Shown here: one piece after another, positions 7,264 through 15,646 of the stretch
How positions within the stretch are numbered: position 1 is the first letter of the stretch
How the letters are laid out: each line of letters starts with the position of its first letter
Source: JBDTLH01 sp039934875
Lineage (GTDB): Bacteria; Acidobacteriota; Terriglobia; Terriglobales; Acidobacteriaceae
Assembly (NCBI GenBank): GCA_039934875.1
Contig: JBDTLH010000381.1
Coordinates: forward strand, 1 to 35,421
Length of the DNA stretch: 35,421 nt
Reading direction: 5' to 3'
The notes under the pieces: generated by a model
What the model saw: the letters and a program-made list of their open reading frames with translations, nothing else
Told to the model about the DNA's origin: nothing
The model's database searches: none
Made by a program: the position numbers and the translations under genes

Positions 7264-10200
7264 TCAATCCAAACTCGTCGTTTGTTCCAACGGTTGCAGC
7301 ACAAAGGTGCAGTCTTTCATTGGCCCGCATGACAAGGTCCCGCGCCGCACCACCTTGGCTTGCGATCCCTGGGGGATGGTAGCGACAATCGCTGACTGCT
7401 TCAACTGCGACTCGAATGGTTTCAGTCCCGCGTCCCCCGAAACGTACTTTGCACCGGCGGGTTTGCCATCTGGGGCGAAGAGCACGAAGAAGTCTGCCCT
7501 GCCGTTTGCTTTATCGGCATTTGAAATGCTGAAAGTGCGCTGCTCAACCAGTTCGATCTTCGCTTTGGACAACGCGCTCGAAACCCCGCTCTCCGAGCCA
7601 AACGCCTTGAGCGCTCGATCATGCGCCTCCGGCGAAGGGAGGTATGCCGCGAGTGCGAGCCCATAATAGCGCTTCGCCTCTTCGCCGTGGCTTAGTTTTT
7701 CGTGGATTTGCGCTAGATGACCGGCGATATCCGAATGCTGCGCCAACGACCATGCTGCAGAGATATACTTGAGCGCGTTCGCGGAGTCACCCTGCTTGAA
7801 ATAGATCCAGCCCAGTGTGTCCCAGAATGCAGAGATGCTGGCCGTGTTTCCAACGTCCGCGAGTTGCAGGTGGTCGAGATCGATGTTGCGCAGATTCGCC
7901 GTGGTGGCGCTTACCGCGGACTCTGCATAAGAGAGAGCACGGTCAAGTTGTACGCCTCTCTCGGAAAGTTCATACGCGATCTGGTTCCAGATGACCGGAC
8001 TGGGCGACATCTGAATCGCTTTTTCGAATCCAGCCGCGGCTTTCTCGTTCTCTCCGAGATTAAGATATGCGGTGCCAAGCTGCGCCTGTAAGAACGCTGA
8101 TTTAGGATTGATGCCAACCGCCGTCTCAAGCTCCGGAGCAGCTTCAGAGAAGCGCTTGCGTTGCAGCAGCAGGCTCCCAAGGTTTGCGTGCGCGAACTGG
8201 TCGAGCGGATTCACCTCGATCTGCTTCTTGAATGCCTCAATCGCGCCGTCAAAACTGTTTTCTGCCTGCAAGGTGAGCGCAAGACCATTGTAGGCGTATT
8301 CGTCATAGGGATTGATCGCAATCTGCTTGCGAAAGGCGCCCTCCGCCGGCTTTAATTCATGCTGACCGAGATACGCCTGCCCCAGATTGTTCCAGGCGTC
8401 GTGACGCATGGGTTCAAGTGCAACCACCTTCTCAAACAGCTTGGCGGCCTCGCGCGGATTGTTGTGCTGCAATGCGTTGACCCCCGCTTCGCTGATGTCA
8501 TCGACCTTCATATTCCCGGGCACCGCCGCATTTTCGACGGAGGCCGATTCGAGATGCACTACTTGCTTCTCGTCCGCAAGAATCCCGCGCTGAAAGGCGA
8601 GATAGTCGGAGCGGCGATCATAGGGGACTTGGTACTGCGAGAAAGCAAACTGCTTCTCTGCGATGACCGTGTTCTTGTCGCGCGTGTATTTGGTGCGGTA
8701 GTCGCCGTAGTCGCGGGTGAGGTTGATGGAGATGGGCAAGGTAACGGCGTATCGCGCCGGCAGTTCGATGCGGGTGTGGTAGAAGCTATTGACCGGAGCA
8801 CCCCGCACTTGCAGTGGCTTCTGGTCGGCGACGTCGGTCTCTTCGTCGAAGTTAGGAAGCTTCGTGGCCGGTATGGGTAGCTTTAGATCGATGTTCTTGT
8901 TCGTCCAATCAAGATAATTCACCGCTGAAAGTTTCCACTCCAGGGTAAACGGTCTGGAGGTATCCTCAACCGGGGATATCTTTACCTCGGTTGCCTCGCC
9001 GTTAATACCGATCGCTGCCTGAAACAGTTTGGCGACCTGCGGCCACTTCGCTTGCGGAACCTGGCGAAACGCACTGCGCAGATAGAGTTCGGCGTCTCCT
9101 CGCACCTGGATGCTCATGGTTCCTTCGAGCTTGCCCAGATCATTGACCTTGCCCACCACAGAGATAACTTCTTTGGGCTTGAACGGCAGGGAAGCCGGCG
9201 TATCTATGACTTTCGTCTTGCCGCCTGCGCTCACCAGCAGCGCTTTTTTGTGGCGCAGGTTGGGCGAGAGCAGTCCGAAGGGCGCCACCTCTGGCGTAAC
9301 ATCGAGCAGCATCGGCTTGTTATCTATGTCGACCGAGCTGATAACGTGATCGAATTGGCCGGGCGAAGGTACAGCCTCATCGAGCTTGCGCGAGCTATTA
9401 ATCAAGACCGGATCCGCGTGGATACCGACCGCTTCCAACATCGACGCAAACAGGGTGTGCTTGTCCTTGCAGTCACCATATTGGTTGGAGAACACATCGG
9501 CCGCATAATGTGGCTGATACCTCCCTATCCCGAACGAGAGCGAAACGTAGCGGTATTGCTTGGAGACATAGTCGTAGATGGCCTCCACCTTTTCCTCTTC
9601 CGTGGTTTTGCCTTGTACCAGTTGCTCGGCTTTGGCCTTGATCAAGTCGTTGGCTGGTATGCGGTCTTTGACCAGCGCTCCGAACCATGCGCCCACCTGT
9701 TGCCACGATTGGAAGGTGGTCATCTGCACGTCCGGGTGCCGGTCGGGATCAATTAGAGCGTTCCGCTTTCGCTTGCTGGCCTTCAAATCGCCGTCGGAGC
9801 CATCGTCAACGCTGAGGTTCTTGCGTTTCCAGGTATAGACACGGCGGCCCTGCGCCGTTTCTATTTTGGGCTCCGCCCCGGGATTAGTTTTTAACATTAC
9901 CTTGACTGCCGCGGGAACATTCACGACCAATTGTTCATCAAGCACCAGGTTGGTCTTATTGAAGTCATGCTGGAACCAGAACTCGTGCTCGGCGAGCGGC
10001 TTAGTGATTGCAATCGTAGTGTCGTATTCGATCGTGTCGCCCGCTTCAAGCGAGGGAACGACGATTTGCTTAACCCGGAAATCGCTGTACATCGGAGCTT
10101 CGCGCGCGACGGGTGCGGTGAGGTCTTGCACATTCTCCGGTGGAACGTTGATCACCCTACCATCGGGCTTGCGTACCCGCACGTAGTCGATCTTGACTGT

Positions 10201-10491
10201 TTCGTTCGCAGAACTGTAGCCGATGGGGATTTGTCCAAATTGCTGAATCCCGAGCGGGGTCTGCACCTTGACCTTGAGAGTAGACTCGCGCGAGCCTGTG
10301 CCATCAGCTTCCCAGCGATACCCATTGATGAATTGCTCGATTACCGCGGGCTGCTTGGAGTAGTCCGGGGCGGCTCCTGCGGTTTTGGAGGCGGCCGAGG
10401 GAAGTGGCGGCGTCGTGGTCGCTGGATTCTGCGCATACCCAACAGAAATACTAAGGAAGACGAGAAATACTGCGGAGAACGGCCTGACCAT
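7264..10491 (-). CDS. Secreted DUF3857 / transglutaminase-like protein with TPR repeats
   Basis: 1075-residue exported protein. ATG 10491 starts a clear signal peptide (MVRPFSAVFLVFLSISVGYAQ); an in-frame ATG at 10590 would bury it. Domains in order: DUF3857 beta-sandwich (about 50-260); a transglutaminase-like cysteine protease fold with the triad visible as Cys341 in QYGDCKDKHT, His in GQFDHVISSVD and Asp in MLLDVTPE; a DUF2569/DUF3858-like beta region; about five tetratricopeptide repeats (roughly 670-880, e.g. AWNNLGQAYLGQHELKPAE and FAHANLGSLLLQRKRFSEAA); and a C-terminal domain. DUF3857-transglutaminase proteins are common in Bacteroidota and Acidobacteriota; the substrate is generally unknown, with peptide cleavage or cross-linking in the periplasm likely. 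It is monocistronic, divergent from the DUF2071 gene and convergent with the CnaB-type pair. Confidence 0.88.
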   Translation of the reverse strand: MVRPFSAVFLVFLSISVGYAQNPATTTPPLPSAASKTAGAAPDYSKQPAVIEQFINGYRWEADGTGSRESTLKVKVQTPLGIQQFGQIPIGYSSANETVKIDYVRVRKPDGRVINVPPENVQDLTAPVAREAPMYSDFRVKQIVVPSLEAGDTIEYDTTIAITKPLAEHEFWFQHDFNKTNLVLDEQLVVNVPAAVKVMLKTNPGAEPKIETAQGRRVYTWKRKNLSVDDGSDGDLKASKRKRNALIDPDRHPDVQMTTFQSWQQVGAWFGALVKDRIPANDLIKAKAEQLVQGKTTEEEKVEAIYDYVSKQYRYVSLSFGIGRYQPHYAADVFSNQYGDCKDKHTLFASMLEAVGIHADPVLINSSRKLDEAVPSPGQFDHVISSVDIDNKPMLLDVTPEVAPFGLLSPNLRHKKALLVSAGGKTKVIDTPASLPFKPKEVISVVGKVNDLGKLEGTMSIQVRGDAELYLRSAFRQVPQAKWPQVAKLFQAAIGINGEATEVKISPVEDTSRPFTLEWKLSAVNYLDWTNKNIDLKLPIPATKLPNFDEETDVADQKPLQVRGAPVNSFYHTRIELPARYAVTLPISINLTRDYGDYRTKYTRDKNTVIAEKQFAFSQYQVPYDRRSDYLAFQRGILADEKQVVHLESASVENAAVPGNMKVDDISEAGVNALQHNNPREAAKLFEKVVALEPMRHDAWNNLGQAYLGQHELKPAEGAFRKQIAINPYDEYAYNGLALTLQAENSFDGAIEAFKKQIEVNPLDQFAHANLGSLLLQRKRFSEAAPELETAVGINPKSAFLQAQLGTAYLNLGENEKAAAGFEKAIQMSPSPVIWNQIAYELSERGVQLDRALSYAESAVSATTANLRNIDLDHLQLADVGNTASISAFWDTLGWIYFKQGDSANALKYISAAWSLAQHSDIAGHLAQIHEKLSHGEEAKRYYGLALAAYLPSPEAHDRALKAFGSESGVSSALSKAKIELVEQRTFSISNADKANGRADFFVLFAPDGKPAGAKYVSGDAGLKPFESQLKQSAIVATIPQGSQAKVVRRGTLSCGPMKDCTFVLQPLEQTTSLD

Positions 10492-10559
10492 AATGGTTTT
10501 GTAAATACGCTTCTTCGGGGTTCCAAGCAGAGACTCACCTAGGGTGGGTTCATAGCGGA

Positions 10560-10590
10560 TTACTGTGGGGGCCAAGATCCGGATTATCAT
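10560..10590 (+). promoter_or_regulatory. Candidate promoter of the DUF2071 gene (TTACTG-N19-TATCAT)
   Basis: TATCAT at 10585-10590 ends exactly 9 nt before ATG 10600; TTACTG at 10560-10565 is a possible but widely spaced (19 nt) -35. No Shine-Dalgarno lies between, so the transcript would start at or within about 3 nt of the ATG. Confidence 0.4.
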
Positions 10591-10599
10591 GTTGTTTCT

Positions 10600-11283
10600 A
10601 TGAGTATCTTCCTACGCGCCCACTGGCGCAATCTGGCAATCGTCAGTTATGCCGTTCCCGAAGAGATCCTGATACCGTATCTGCCAGCCGGCTGCGAGTT
10701 GGACCGCATCGACGGTGCTGCATTCGCCAGCCTGGTAGCGTTTGAATTTCTTGACACCAGGGTGCTGGGGATTAAGGTGCCCGGGTTCGTGAATTTTCTG
10801 GAGTGGAACTTGCGCCTTTATGTTCGGCAAGGCAGTCGGCGCGGGGTCGTTTTCGTGCGCGAATTCGTCCCTAGTCGCATGATCGCGGCGATCGCACGGT
10901 GGGGATACAATGAATCCTACGAGAACGCAGCGCTGCGCCAGGAGATCACCCGCGATCAAATGCGATACGGGGTGAGTTGGAAGGGCGACTCCGGACTGAT
11001 CGCGCTTGGACTAAAGCCTCAGCCGCAATCTGCCGACCACTCCAGCCGCGAACACTTCTTCAAAGAGCACCAGTGGGGCTTCGGATCCAGCCGCTCGGGC
11101 GAGCGCATCGCCTATGAAGTTGTGCATCCTGTTTGGTACGTGCTGCCTGTGACCAGCGTGAGCGTAGAAATCGATTGGGCTGCGTTATATGGGCGGCCGT
11201 GGGCAGCCATGCAGGGCGCAGAGCCTTATCACGCAGCATTCGCCGTGGGCTCCGACGTCACGGTGAGTTGGCCGATGCGCTAA
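10600..11283 (+). CDS. DUF2071 (YqjF-like) protein
   Basis: 227-residue soluble protein matching the DUF2071/YqjF family in length and words: an N-terminal AHWRNLAIVSYAVP, LIPYLPAGCELDRIDGAAFASLVAFEF, NFLEWNLRLYVR, GVVFVREFVPS and a C-terminal HPVWYVLPVTSVSVEIDW. The fold is known from structural work on relatives, but the biochemical role is not. No signal peptide or membrane segment is seen. It sits alone between the divergent transglutaminase gene and convergent argS. Translation probably starts at ATG 10600 without a Shine-Dalgarno, behind a TATCAT box. Confidence 0.85.
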   Translation: MSIFLRAHWRNLAIVSYAVPEEILIPYLPAGCELDRIDGAAFASLVAFEFLDTRVLGIKVPGFVNFLEWNLRLYVRQGSRRGVVFVREFVPSRMIAAIARWGYNESYENAALRQEITRDQMRYGVSWKGDSGLIALGLKPQPQSADHSSREHFFKEHQWGFGSSRSGERIAYEVVHPVWYVLPVTSVSVEIDWAALYGRPWAAMQGAEPYHAAFAVGSDVTVSWPMR

Positions 11284-11314
11284 ATCGCTCGTTTGAAAAC
11301 GTAAAACTGCTCTT

Positions 11315-13288
11315 CTACATCACCGACGGTTGCGGTATTCCCATCAGTTCCATGCAGATTACCAGCGCACGGCGCGCCGCCGCAGCCGTTGTGAGCAAGA
11401 ACTGCTTCCGCGTTCCGTCTTCTTCAGACAAGATGTGATGGTCGTGGTAAAACGTGTTCGCCTGTTGTGAAAGCTGAAAAGCATACTTTGCCAGATACGC
11501 AGGCTCGGTGGTGTTGATACACTGTTCCACAGTCATCGATAACTTGCCGACGGTCAACCACAACTCCCAGAGTTTGTCGTCTGAGAGAGCACTCAAATCC
11601 GCCTCCGCACTCAAGGCACGATCCGGCGTCGTCCCCAACTTCTGGAAAATCTTTCCCAAGCGGGTAACCGTGTATTGCAGGTAAGGCCCCGTCTCTCCCT
11701 CAAACGCCAGCGCGTCTTTAAAGTCGAAGGCGATCACCGAATTCTTGGTGAACTTAAGCATGAAATAGCGCAGCGCACCGATGGCAATGTCATTCGCAAT
11801 GTTGCGCCGGTTCTCCTCGCTCAACTCCGGATTACGTCCATCCACCTCGCGCTGCGCAGCAGCGATCAATGCGTCGAGCAGGTCGTCTGCCTTTACCCCG
11901 AATCCCTTGCGCCCCGAGACTTCGATATATGCCCGCCCGCGGTCCTCGTCAGAAACTTGGTATCCCAGTTCAAGTGCGCAGCGCGGAGTCAGAGCAACCA
12001 TCTGATAACTGAAATGCGTGTAGCGCGCGGCCTGCTCCGTGTAGCCCATTGACCGCAATGCTTCGATCACATTGTTCTGCGGATCCATTTGGCGTGTGTC
12101 AATTACGTTGTAAATAGCGTGCGAATCTCCGAAGTGGGGATGCTCGGAAACTCCAACTTCCGCAGAGATCCACACTTCTTTTTCGTCCGGATACTGAAAA
12201 AAAGGAAGGTATCCAAAGTCTTTGCCCAACAATCCGAACTTCCACAGGTGATAGGCGATGTCCTTGCCCACATAAGTCACCGTCCCATTCGAGCGCACAA
12301 TAACTTTGGCATCTTCGTCCGGCTTTCCGGAAACTCTGGTGGCCGTAGTTCCCGCGCGCTTCATCACCCAGCAACCCTTATTCTTGCCGCCAGTCTCAAA
12401 ATAGAGCACTCCTCTGGATTTAAGCTGCTCGAAAGCGAGGTCCCAAAAGTGCAACCGCAGTATCTCACTCTCGCGAGGTAAGAAGTCATAGCGAATATCG
12501 AGCCGCTGCATGGTCTGAAGATGGCGGCGGAGAACGGCAGTAGAGACCGCCTCTCCAATTTGCGCAAACTCATCATCTCCTTCTTCGATTCTGTGCAGGG
12601 CTTCAAGGCGCACATTCTTGTTCTCCGGCGCTTGTTCATACCATTGCGAAACACGCGCGTAGAGGTCCCAGCAATAGTAATCGAACGGCTGTCCACCCGA
12701 AGAACCCGGAGCATTCTTCGAGAGCCTGGCGATGATATCCTCCACCTCCGCGAGTGATTTCTGTTCTATCTTGACAAACCCGACCACTACATCCGCGACC
12801 TGCACGCCAGTGTTGTCAATGTAATTCTGCACGTCCACGGGATGTCCGGCGGCGCGCAGCAGTCGAACGAAGGTGTCGCCTAAGATCGCATTGCGCAGGT
12901 GTCCGATATGTGCAGCTTTATTGGGGTTGATGGACGTGTGCTCCACCAGCACTTTCACTCTTTCTGCACCCGGCTCTGCAAGATGCGGAGAAATGATCTG
13001 GCACGCCGCCGCGCCGCGGTCGAGTTTGAAGTTCAGGTATCCTGCGCCAGCAATTTCGGGCTTACCGAATCCCGCAAGCCGAGGCAGTTGTTCGGCGATC
13101 TGCTGCGCAATTTGGCGCGGCGCTTTGTGCAACTGTTTCGCTAACTCAAACGCAAGCGGGCTCGCGAATTCTCCCAATTCAACGCGTGGTGGTTGTTCGA
13201 GCACAATGACCTCAGGCTCGAGTCCATAGTGCCTTTTCAGGAATGTGCGGAGGTGTTGAGAGAGCTGGTGTTGCAGATCGCGATACAC
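11315..13288 (-). CDS. argS: Arginyl-tRNA synthetase
   Basis: 657-residue class I synthetase that charges tRNA-Arg. It shows an N-terminal tRNA D-arm-recognising Add-1 domain (about 1-100), the signature HIGH at 127-130 in NKAAHIGHLRNAILGD, the Rossmann core with VDVQNYIDNTGVQVADV, and the region replacing KMSKS (VSGRKGFGVKADDLLDALI), as is usual for ArgS, which often lacks a canonical KMSKS. The C-terminal DALR anticodon-binding domain covers roughly the last 120 residues and ends GIPQPSVM. The start is GTG 13288 (minus strand), placing MYRDLQHQL at the expected N-terminus; a weak AAGGAC lies upstream and a TAAAAT box at 13319-13324 may be its -10. It is longer than the E. coli enzyme (577) because of the insertions in the catalytic core. 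Convergent with the DUF2071 gene, 31 bp apart. Confidence 0.95.
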   Translation of the reverse strand: MYRDLQHQLSQHLRTFLKRHYGLEPEVIVLEQPPRVELGEFASPLAFELAKQLHKAPRQIAQQIAEQLPRLAGFGKPEIAGAGYLNFKLDRGAAACQIISPHLAEPGAERVKVLVEHTSINPNKAAHIGHLRNAILGDTFVRLLRAAGHPVDVQNYIDNTGVQVADVVVGFVKIEQKSLAEVEDIIARLSKNAPGSSGGQPFDYYCWDLYARVSQWYEQAPENKNVRLEALHRIEEGDDEFAQIGEAVSTAVLRRHLQTMQRLDIRYDFLPRESEILRLHFWDLAFEQLKSRGVLYFETGGKNKGCWVMKRAGTTATRVSGKPDEDAKVIVRSNGTVTYVGKDIAYHLWKFGLLGKDFGYLPFFQYPDEKEVWISAEVGVSEHPHFGDSHAIYNVIDTRQMDPQNNVIEALRSMGYTEQAARYTHFSYQMVALTPRCALELGYQVSDEDRGRAYIEVSGRKGFGVKADDLLDALIAAAQREVDGRNPELSEENRRNIANDIAIGALRYFMLKFTKNSVIAFDFKDALAFEGETGPYLQYTVTRLGKIFQKLGTTPDRALSAEADLSALSDDKLWELWLTVGKLSMTVEQCINTTEPAYLAKYAFQLSQQANTFYHDHHILSEEDGTRKQFLLTTAAAARRALVICMELMGIPQPSVM

Positions 13289-13495
13289 GGGTGTTTGGCT
13301 GTCCTTGGGGTCGCATCGATTTTAGCAAAACAAGTGTGGAACCGACGAGGAGGGCCATCCCAGAGCAGCGCCCCTTGAAGCCCAAACAGTCCCGATCGAT
13401 TATCGACGCGACCTCCCTCGATACGGCTCGGGAAGCGCCAGGGCCTGATATTCAGGGGAGTTGCCCGGGGACAGCCTTCATGATTTAGCTTCAGA

Positions 13496-14047
13496 CTAAT
13501 CTGAGCTTCCCGCCTTGGGTGGAAAGTTCTTGAAGAACTTGTCAGTAGCGTTTTCCAGGTGCTTCTGATTATCTTTTACATCATGGGAGATGGTATCGCT
13601 CGCTGTGCCCCTCCACAACAGCTTGTGGTTCGAGGCGTCGAACATATCCAGAACCAGAGTGCCTACTTTGTAATCTTGCTGGGTCGTGGTGGTCTGGTCC
13701 GGAAAACCGCCCCATCCCCAACCGCCAAAGCCGAAACCGTTATAGAAGGTGTTAAGCCGTGTCTTGTTCTGAGTAGTGCCCATTGCGACCAGGTCCACTT
13801 GGCCGCCGCTCGGGACCATCTGCCACCCTTTAGACTGTAGTTCCCTGTTGACATCGTCTTTGACGCGCTGATTGAAGAGTGGATTGGGCATCTCCACCTT
13901 TGACCATGAATAGGTGTGATACTGCGAGAAGTTTGCGTGGTGGTCGTAGTCGGTTTGGACGTTCTGCGCAACCGCGAGCCCCGCCGATGCTACGATTATC
14001 ATAGCTAATATGCTTAGGGAATGGATGTACGTTGCTTTACGATGCAT
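13496..14047 (-). CDS. DUF4136 secreted protein
   Basis: 183-residue exported protein. The signal peptide LSILAMIIVASAGLAVAQ has a probable signal peptidase I site after AVA; there is no lipobox cysteine, unlike many DUF4136 lipoproteins. The DUF4136 signature is clear: VQTDYDHHANFSQYHTYSW at the start, NRELQSKGWQMV in the middle, then a Gly/Trp-rich loop (FGFGGWGWGG) and VGTLVLDMFDASNHKLLWRG. A good Shine-Dalgarno (AAAGGAGA) lies 7 nt upstream of ATG 14047. The family occurs in envelopes of Bacteroidota, Proteobacteria and Acidobacteriota; its function is unknown. It is divergent from the cupin-sulfur gene run. Confidence 0.85.
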   Translation of the reverse strand: MHRKATYIHSLSILAMIIVASAGLAVAQNVQTDYDHHANFSQYHTYSWSKVEMPNPLFNQRVKDDVNRELQSKGWQMVPSGGQVDLVAMGTTQNKTRLNTFYNGFGFGGWGWGGFPDQTTTTQQDYKVGTLVLDMFDASNHKLLWRGTASDTISHDVKDNQKHLENATDKFFKNFPPKAGSSD

Positions 14048-14203
14048 AGGGTCTCCTTTTTCTTGGCCGAATCCGGCACACTACTTACGATGTCAATTTT
14101 CGCGGTGGCGGGGCCAGAGTTTCTGGCAGTTCGGCAACTAGCTCTGGGCTCGGGAGCGGACACACCCTGTTATTCTCTCTGCGATGAAGGAGTGATTACA
14201 GAC

Positions 14204-14578
14204 ATGACACAGAAGGCGGAGAAGCAGGCCACCTATTATCGCTGGAGCGAGATCCCGTTGGAGCCGCTCAACCCAAAGCTGGACCGGCAATTTGTGGTGG
14301 GAGAAACCATGATGCTGGCGCGCGTCCTCCTTAAAAAGGGATGCATCGTGCCCATGCATCAGCACGAAAACGAGCAACTGACCTATATTCTCGAAGGTGC
14401 GCTGCACTTCAAAGTCGGCGGCGAGGAAGTCACGCTCCGCGCGGGGGAGGTGCTGTGTATTCCTCCCAACGTGCCACATGAAGCCGAAGCGCTCGAAGAT
14501 ACCGTAGATATTGATGTCTTCAATCCGCCACGTCAGGACTGGATAGACAAGTCAGACTCGTATCTTCGCGTCAAGTGA
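14204..14578 (+). CDS. Cupin-domain protein (small, metal-binding type)
   Basis: 124-residue single-domain cupin. Both cupin motifs are present: GCIVPMHQHENEQLTYILEG, giving the His-X-His-X3-Glu metal ligands, and AGEVLCIPPNVPHEAEA, giving the last His. The ends (YYRWSEIPLEPLNP; FNPPRQDWI) resemble the KdgF-like small cupins that act on sugar or pectin-derived ketones, but this is a weak clue. I chose ATG 14204, preceded by GAAGGAG 11 nt upstream; the frame is open to 14021 but that would overlap the divergent DUF4136 gene and its ribosome site. It lies 47 bp before the cysteine-synthase-family gene on the same strand, so a shared transcript is likely. A sensor or scavenging role in sulfur metabolism is possible but unproven. 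Confidence 0.8.
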   Translation: MTQKAEKQATYYRWSEIPLEPLNPKLDRQFVVGETMMLARVLLKKGCIVPMHQHENEQLTYILEGALHFKVGGEEVTLRAGEVLCIPPNVPHEAEALEDTVDIDVFNPPRQDWIDKSDSYLRVK

Positions 14579-14625
14579 CAGGGCTTTCCGCGACGCGTAA
14601 AATCTTGGGTTGTGCCTCTCCCATC

Positions 14626-15609
14626 ATGAAGACCACAGACGCGCCAAGCCTTACTGCCAAACCGCATATGCCGCAGGTCGCCGAAGACATTACTCAATTG
14701 GTTGGCTTCACCCCCATGCTTCACATGCGCCGGCTCACGCGCAATGGCGGCAGCGCAACGCCCGGGGCCGAACTCTACGCAAAACTTGAGTCGTTTAACC
14801 CCGGGGGAAGCAGTAAAGATCGCGCGGCCGTCGGCATCATTCGCGACGCCGAGCTTGCAAAACTGCTGCAACCGGGCGGCACCATAATCGAAGCCACCGC
14901 GGGAAACACCGGGATCGGCTTGGCGCTGATCGGGATAAATCGCGGATACCACGTGATCGTATTCGTACCGGAGAATTTCTCGAAAGAGAAGGTCCAGGTG
15001 ATGGCGGCTCTGGGAGCTGAGGTGATCCGGACGCCCCAAGCTGAGGGAATGCAAGGAGCCATCCGGCGCGCCAAAGAATTACAGGCGCAAACGCACAATT
15101 CTTTTGTCGCCGGACAGTTTGAAAATCAGAGCAATCCTTCCTATCACTATGAGACCACCGCCGCCGAAATCTGGGAACAGATGGAACGCAAGATTGACGC
15201 TGTCGTGATCGGCATCGGGACCGGCGGCACTTTCTCAGGTGTGGCGCGCTTCATGAAGGAGCAGGACGCAAGTATCCTCACCGTCGCGGTCGAGACGCAG
15301 GGGTCGGTGCTTCAGGGCGGCCAGCCCGGCCCGCACAAAGTGGAAGGCATTGGCGTCAGCTTCATCCCCAAAACCTACCACGGTGAATACTGCGATGAAG
15401 TCATCAGCGTCACCGACGAGGACGCCTTCGCAACCGTTAACCAGCTTGCCCGGCAGGAAGGTGTTTTAGGTGGATCATCCGCGGGCGCCGCAGTATGGGC
15501 ATCACTCGGAATCTGCAAACGCTTGGGTGCCGGCAAGCGCGTGGTGACCGTGATTCCGGATTCGGCGGAGCGATATCTATCCAAGAATGTATTTGAGGGT
15601 GGAATTTAA
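14626..15609 (+). CDS. Cysteine synthase / cystathionine beta-synthase family enzyme
   Basis: 327-residue fold-type II PLP enzyme. Key parts are the Schiff-base Lys64 in NPGGSSKDRAA, the substrate loop EATAGNTGIGLA, the PLP-phosphate loop IGTGGTFSGVA and the C-terminal GGSSAGAAVWAS. It makes cysteine from O-acetylserine and sulfide, or cystathionine from serine and homocysteine; these activities cannot be separated by eye, and symbols cysK, cysM or mccA would all be guesses. No C-terminal CBS domain pair follows, unlike mammalian cystathionine beta-synthase. Its neighbour 37 bp downstream is a cystathionine gamma-lyase/synthase, an arrangement typical of reverse transsulfuration (homocysteine to cysteine). 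A GTG at 14575 overlaps the cupin stop and is an alternative start, but ATG 14626 puts the enzyme fold at a usual distance. Confidence 0.9.
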   Translation: MKTTDAPSLTAKPHMPQVAEDITQLVGFTPMLHMRRLTRNGGSATPGAELYAKLESFNPGGSSKDRAAVGIIRDAELAKLLQPGGTIIEATAGNTGIGLALIGINRGYHVIVFVPENFSKEKVQVMAALGAEVIRTPQAEGMQGAIRRAKELQAQTHNSFVAGQFENQSNPSYHYETTAAEIWEQMERKIDAVVIGIGTGGTFSGVARFMKEQDASILTVAVETQGSVLQGGQPGPHKVEGIGVSFIPKTYHGEYCDEVISVTDEDAFATVNQLARQEGVLGGSSAGAAVWASLGICKRLGAGKRVVTVIPDSAERYLSKNVFEGGI

Positions 15610-15646
15610 GGTGCGAACGTAATCGATCGACCAGACAGGACATTGA

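Noticed and set aside
9052..9756. Open frame of 234 codons on the + strand
   Set aside because: Antisense to the transglutaminase domain, with no recognisable protein features or start signal.
13289..13495. Largest ordinary intergenic gap (207 bp), searched for tRNA or riboswitch
   Set aside because: No cloverleaf, T-loop sequence, or known riboswitch core; only a possible TAAAAT box for argS.
14021..14203. Upstream extension of the cupin frame
   Set aside because: Would overlap the divergent DUF4136 start and its Shine-Dalgarno; the GAAGGAG and fold both support ATG 14204.
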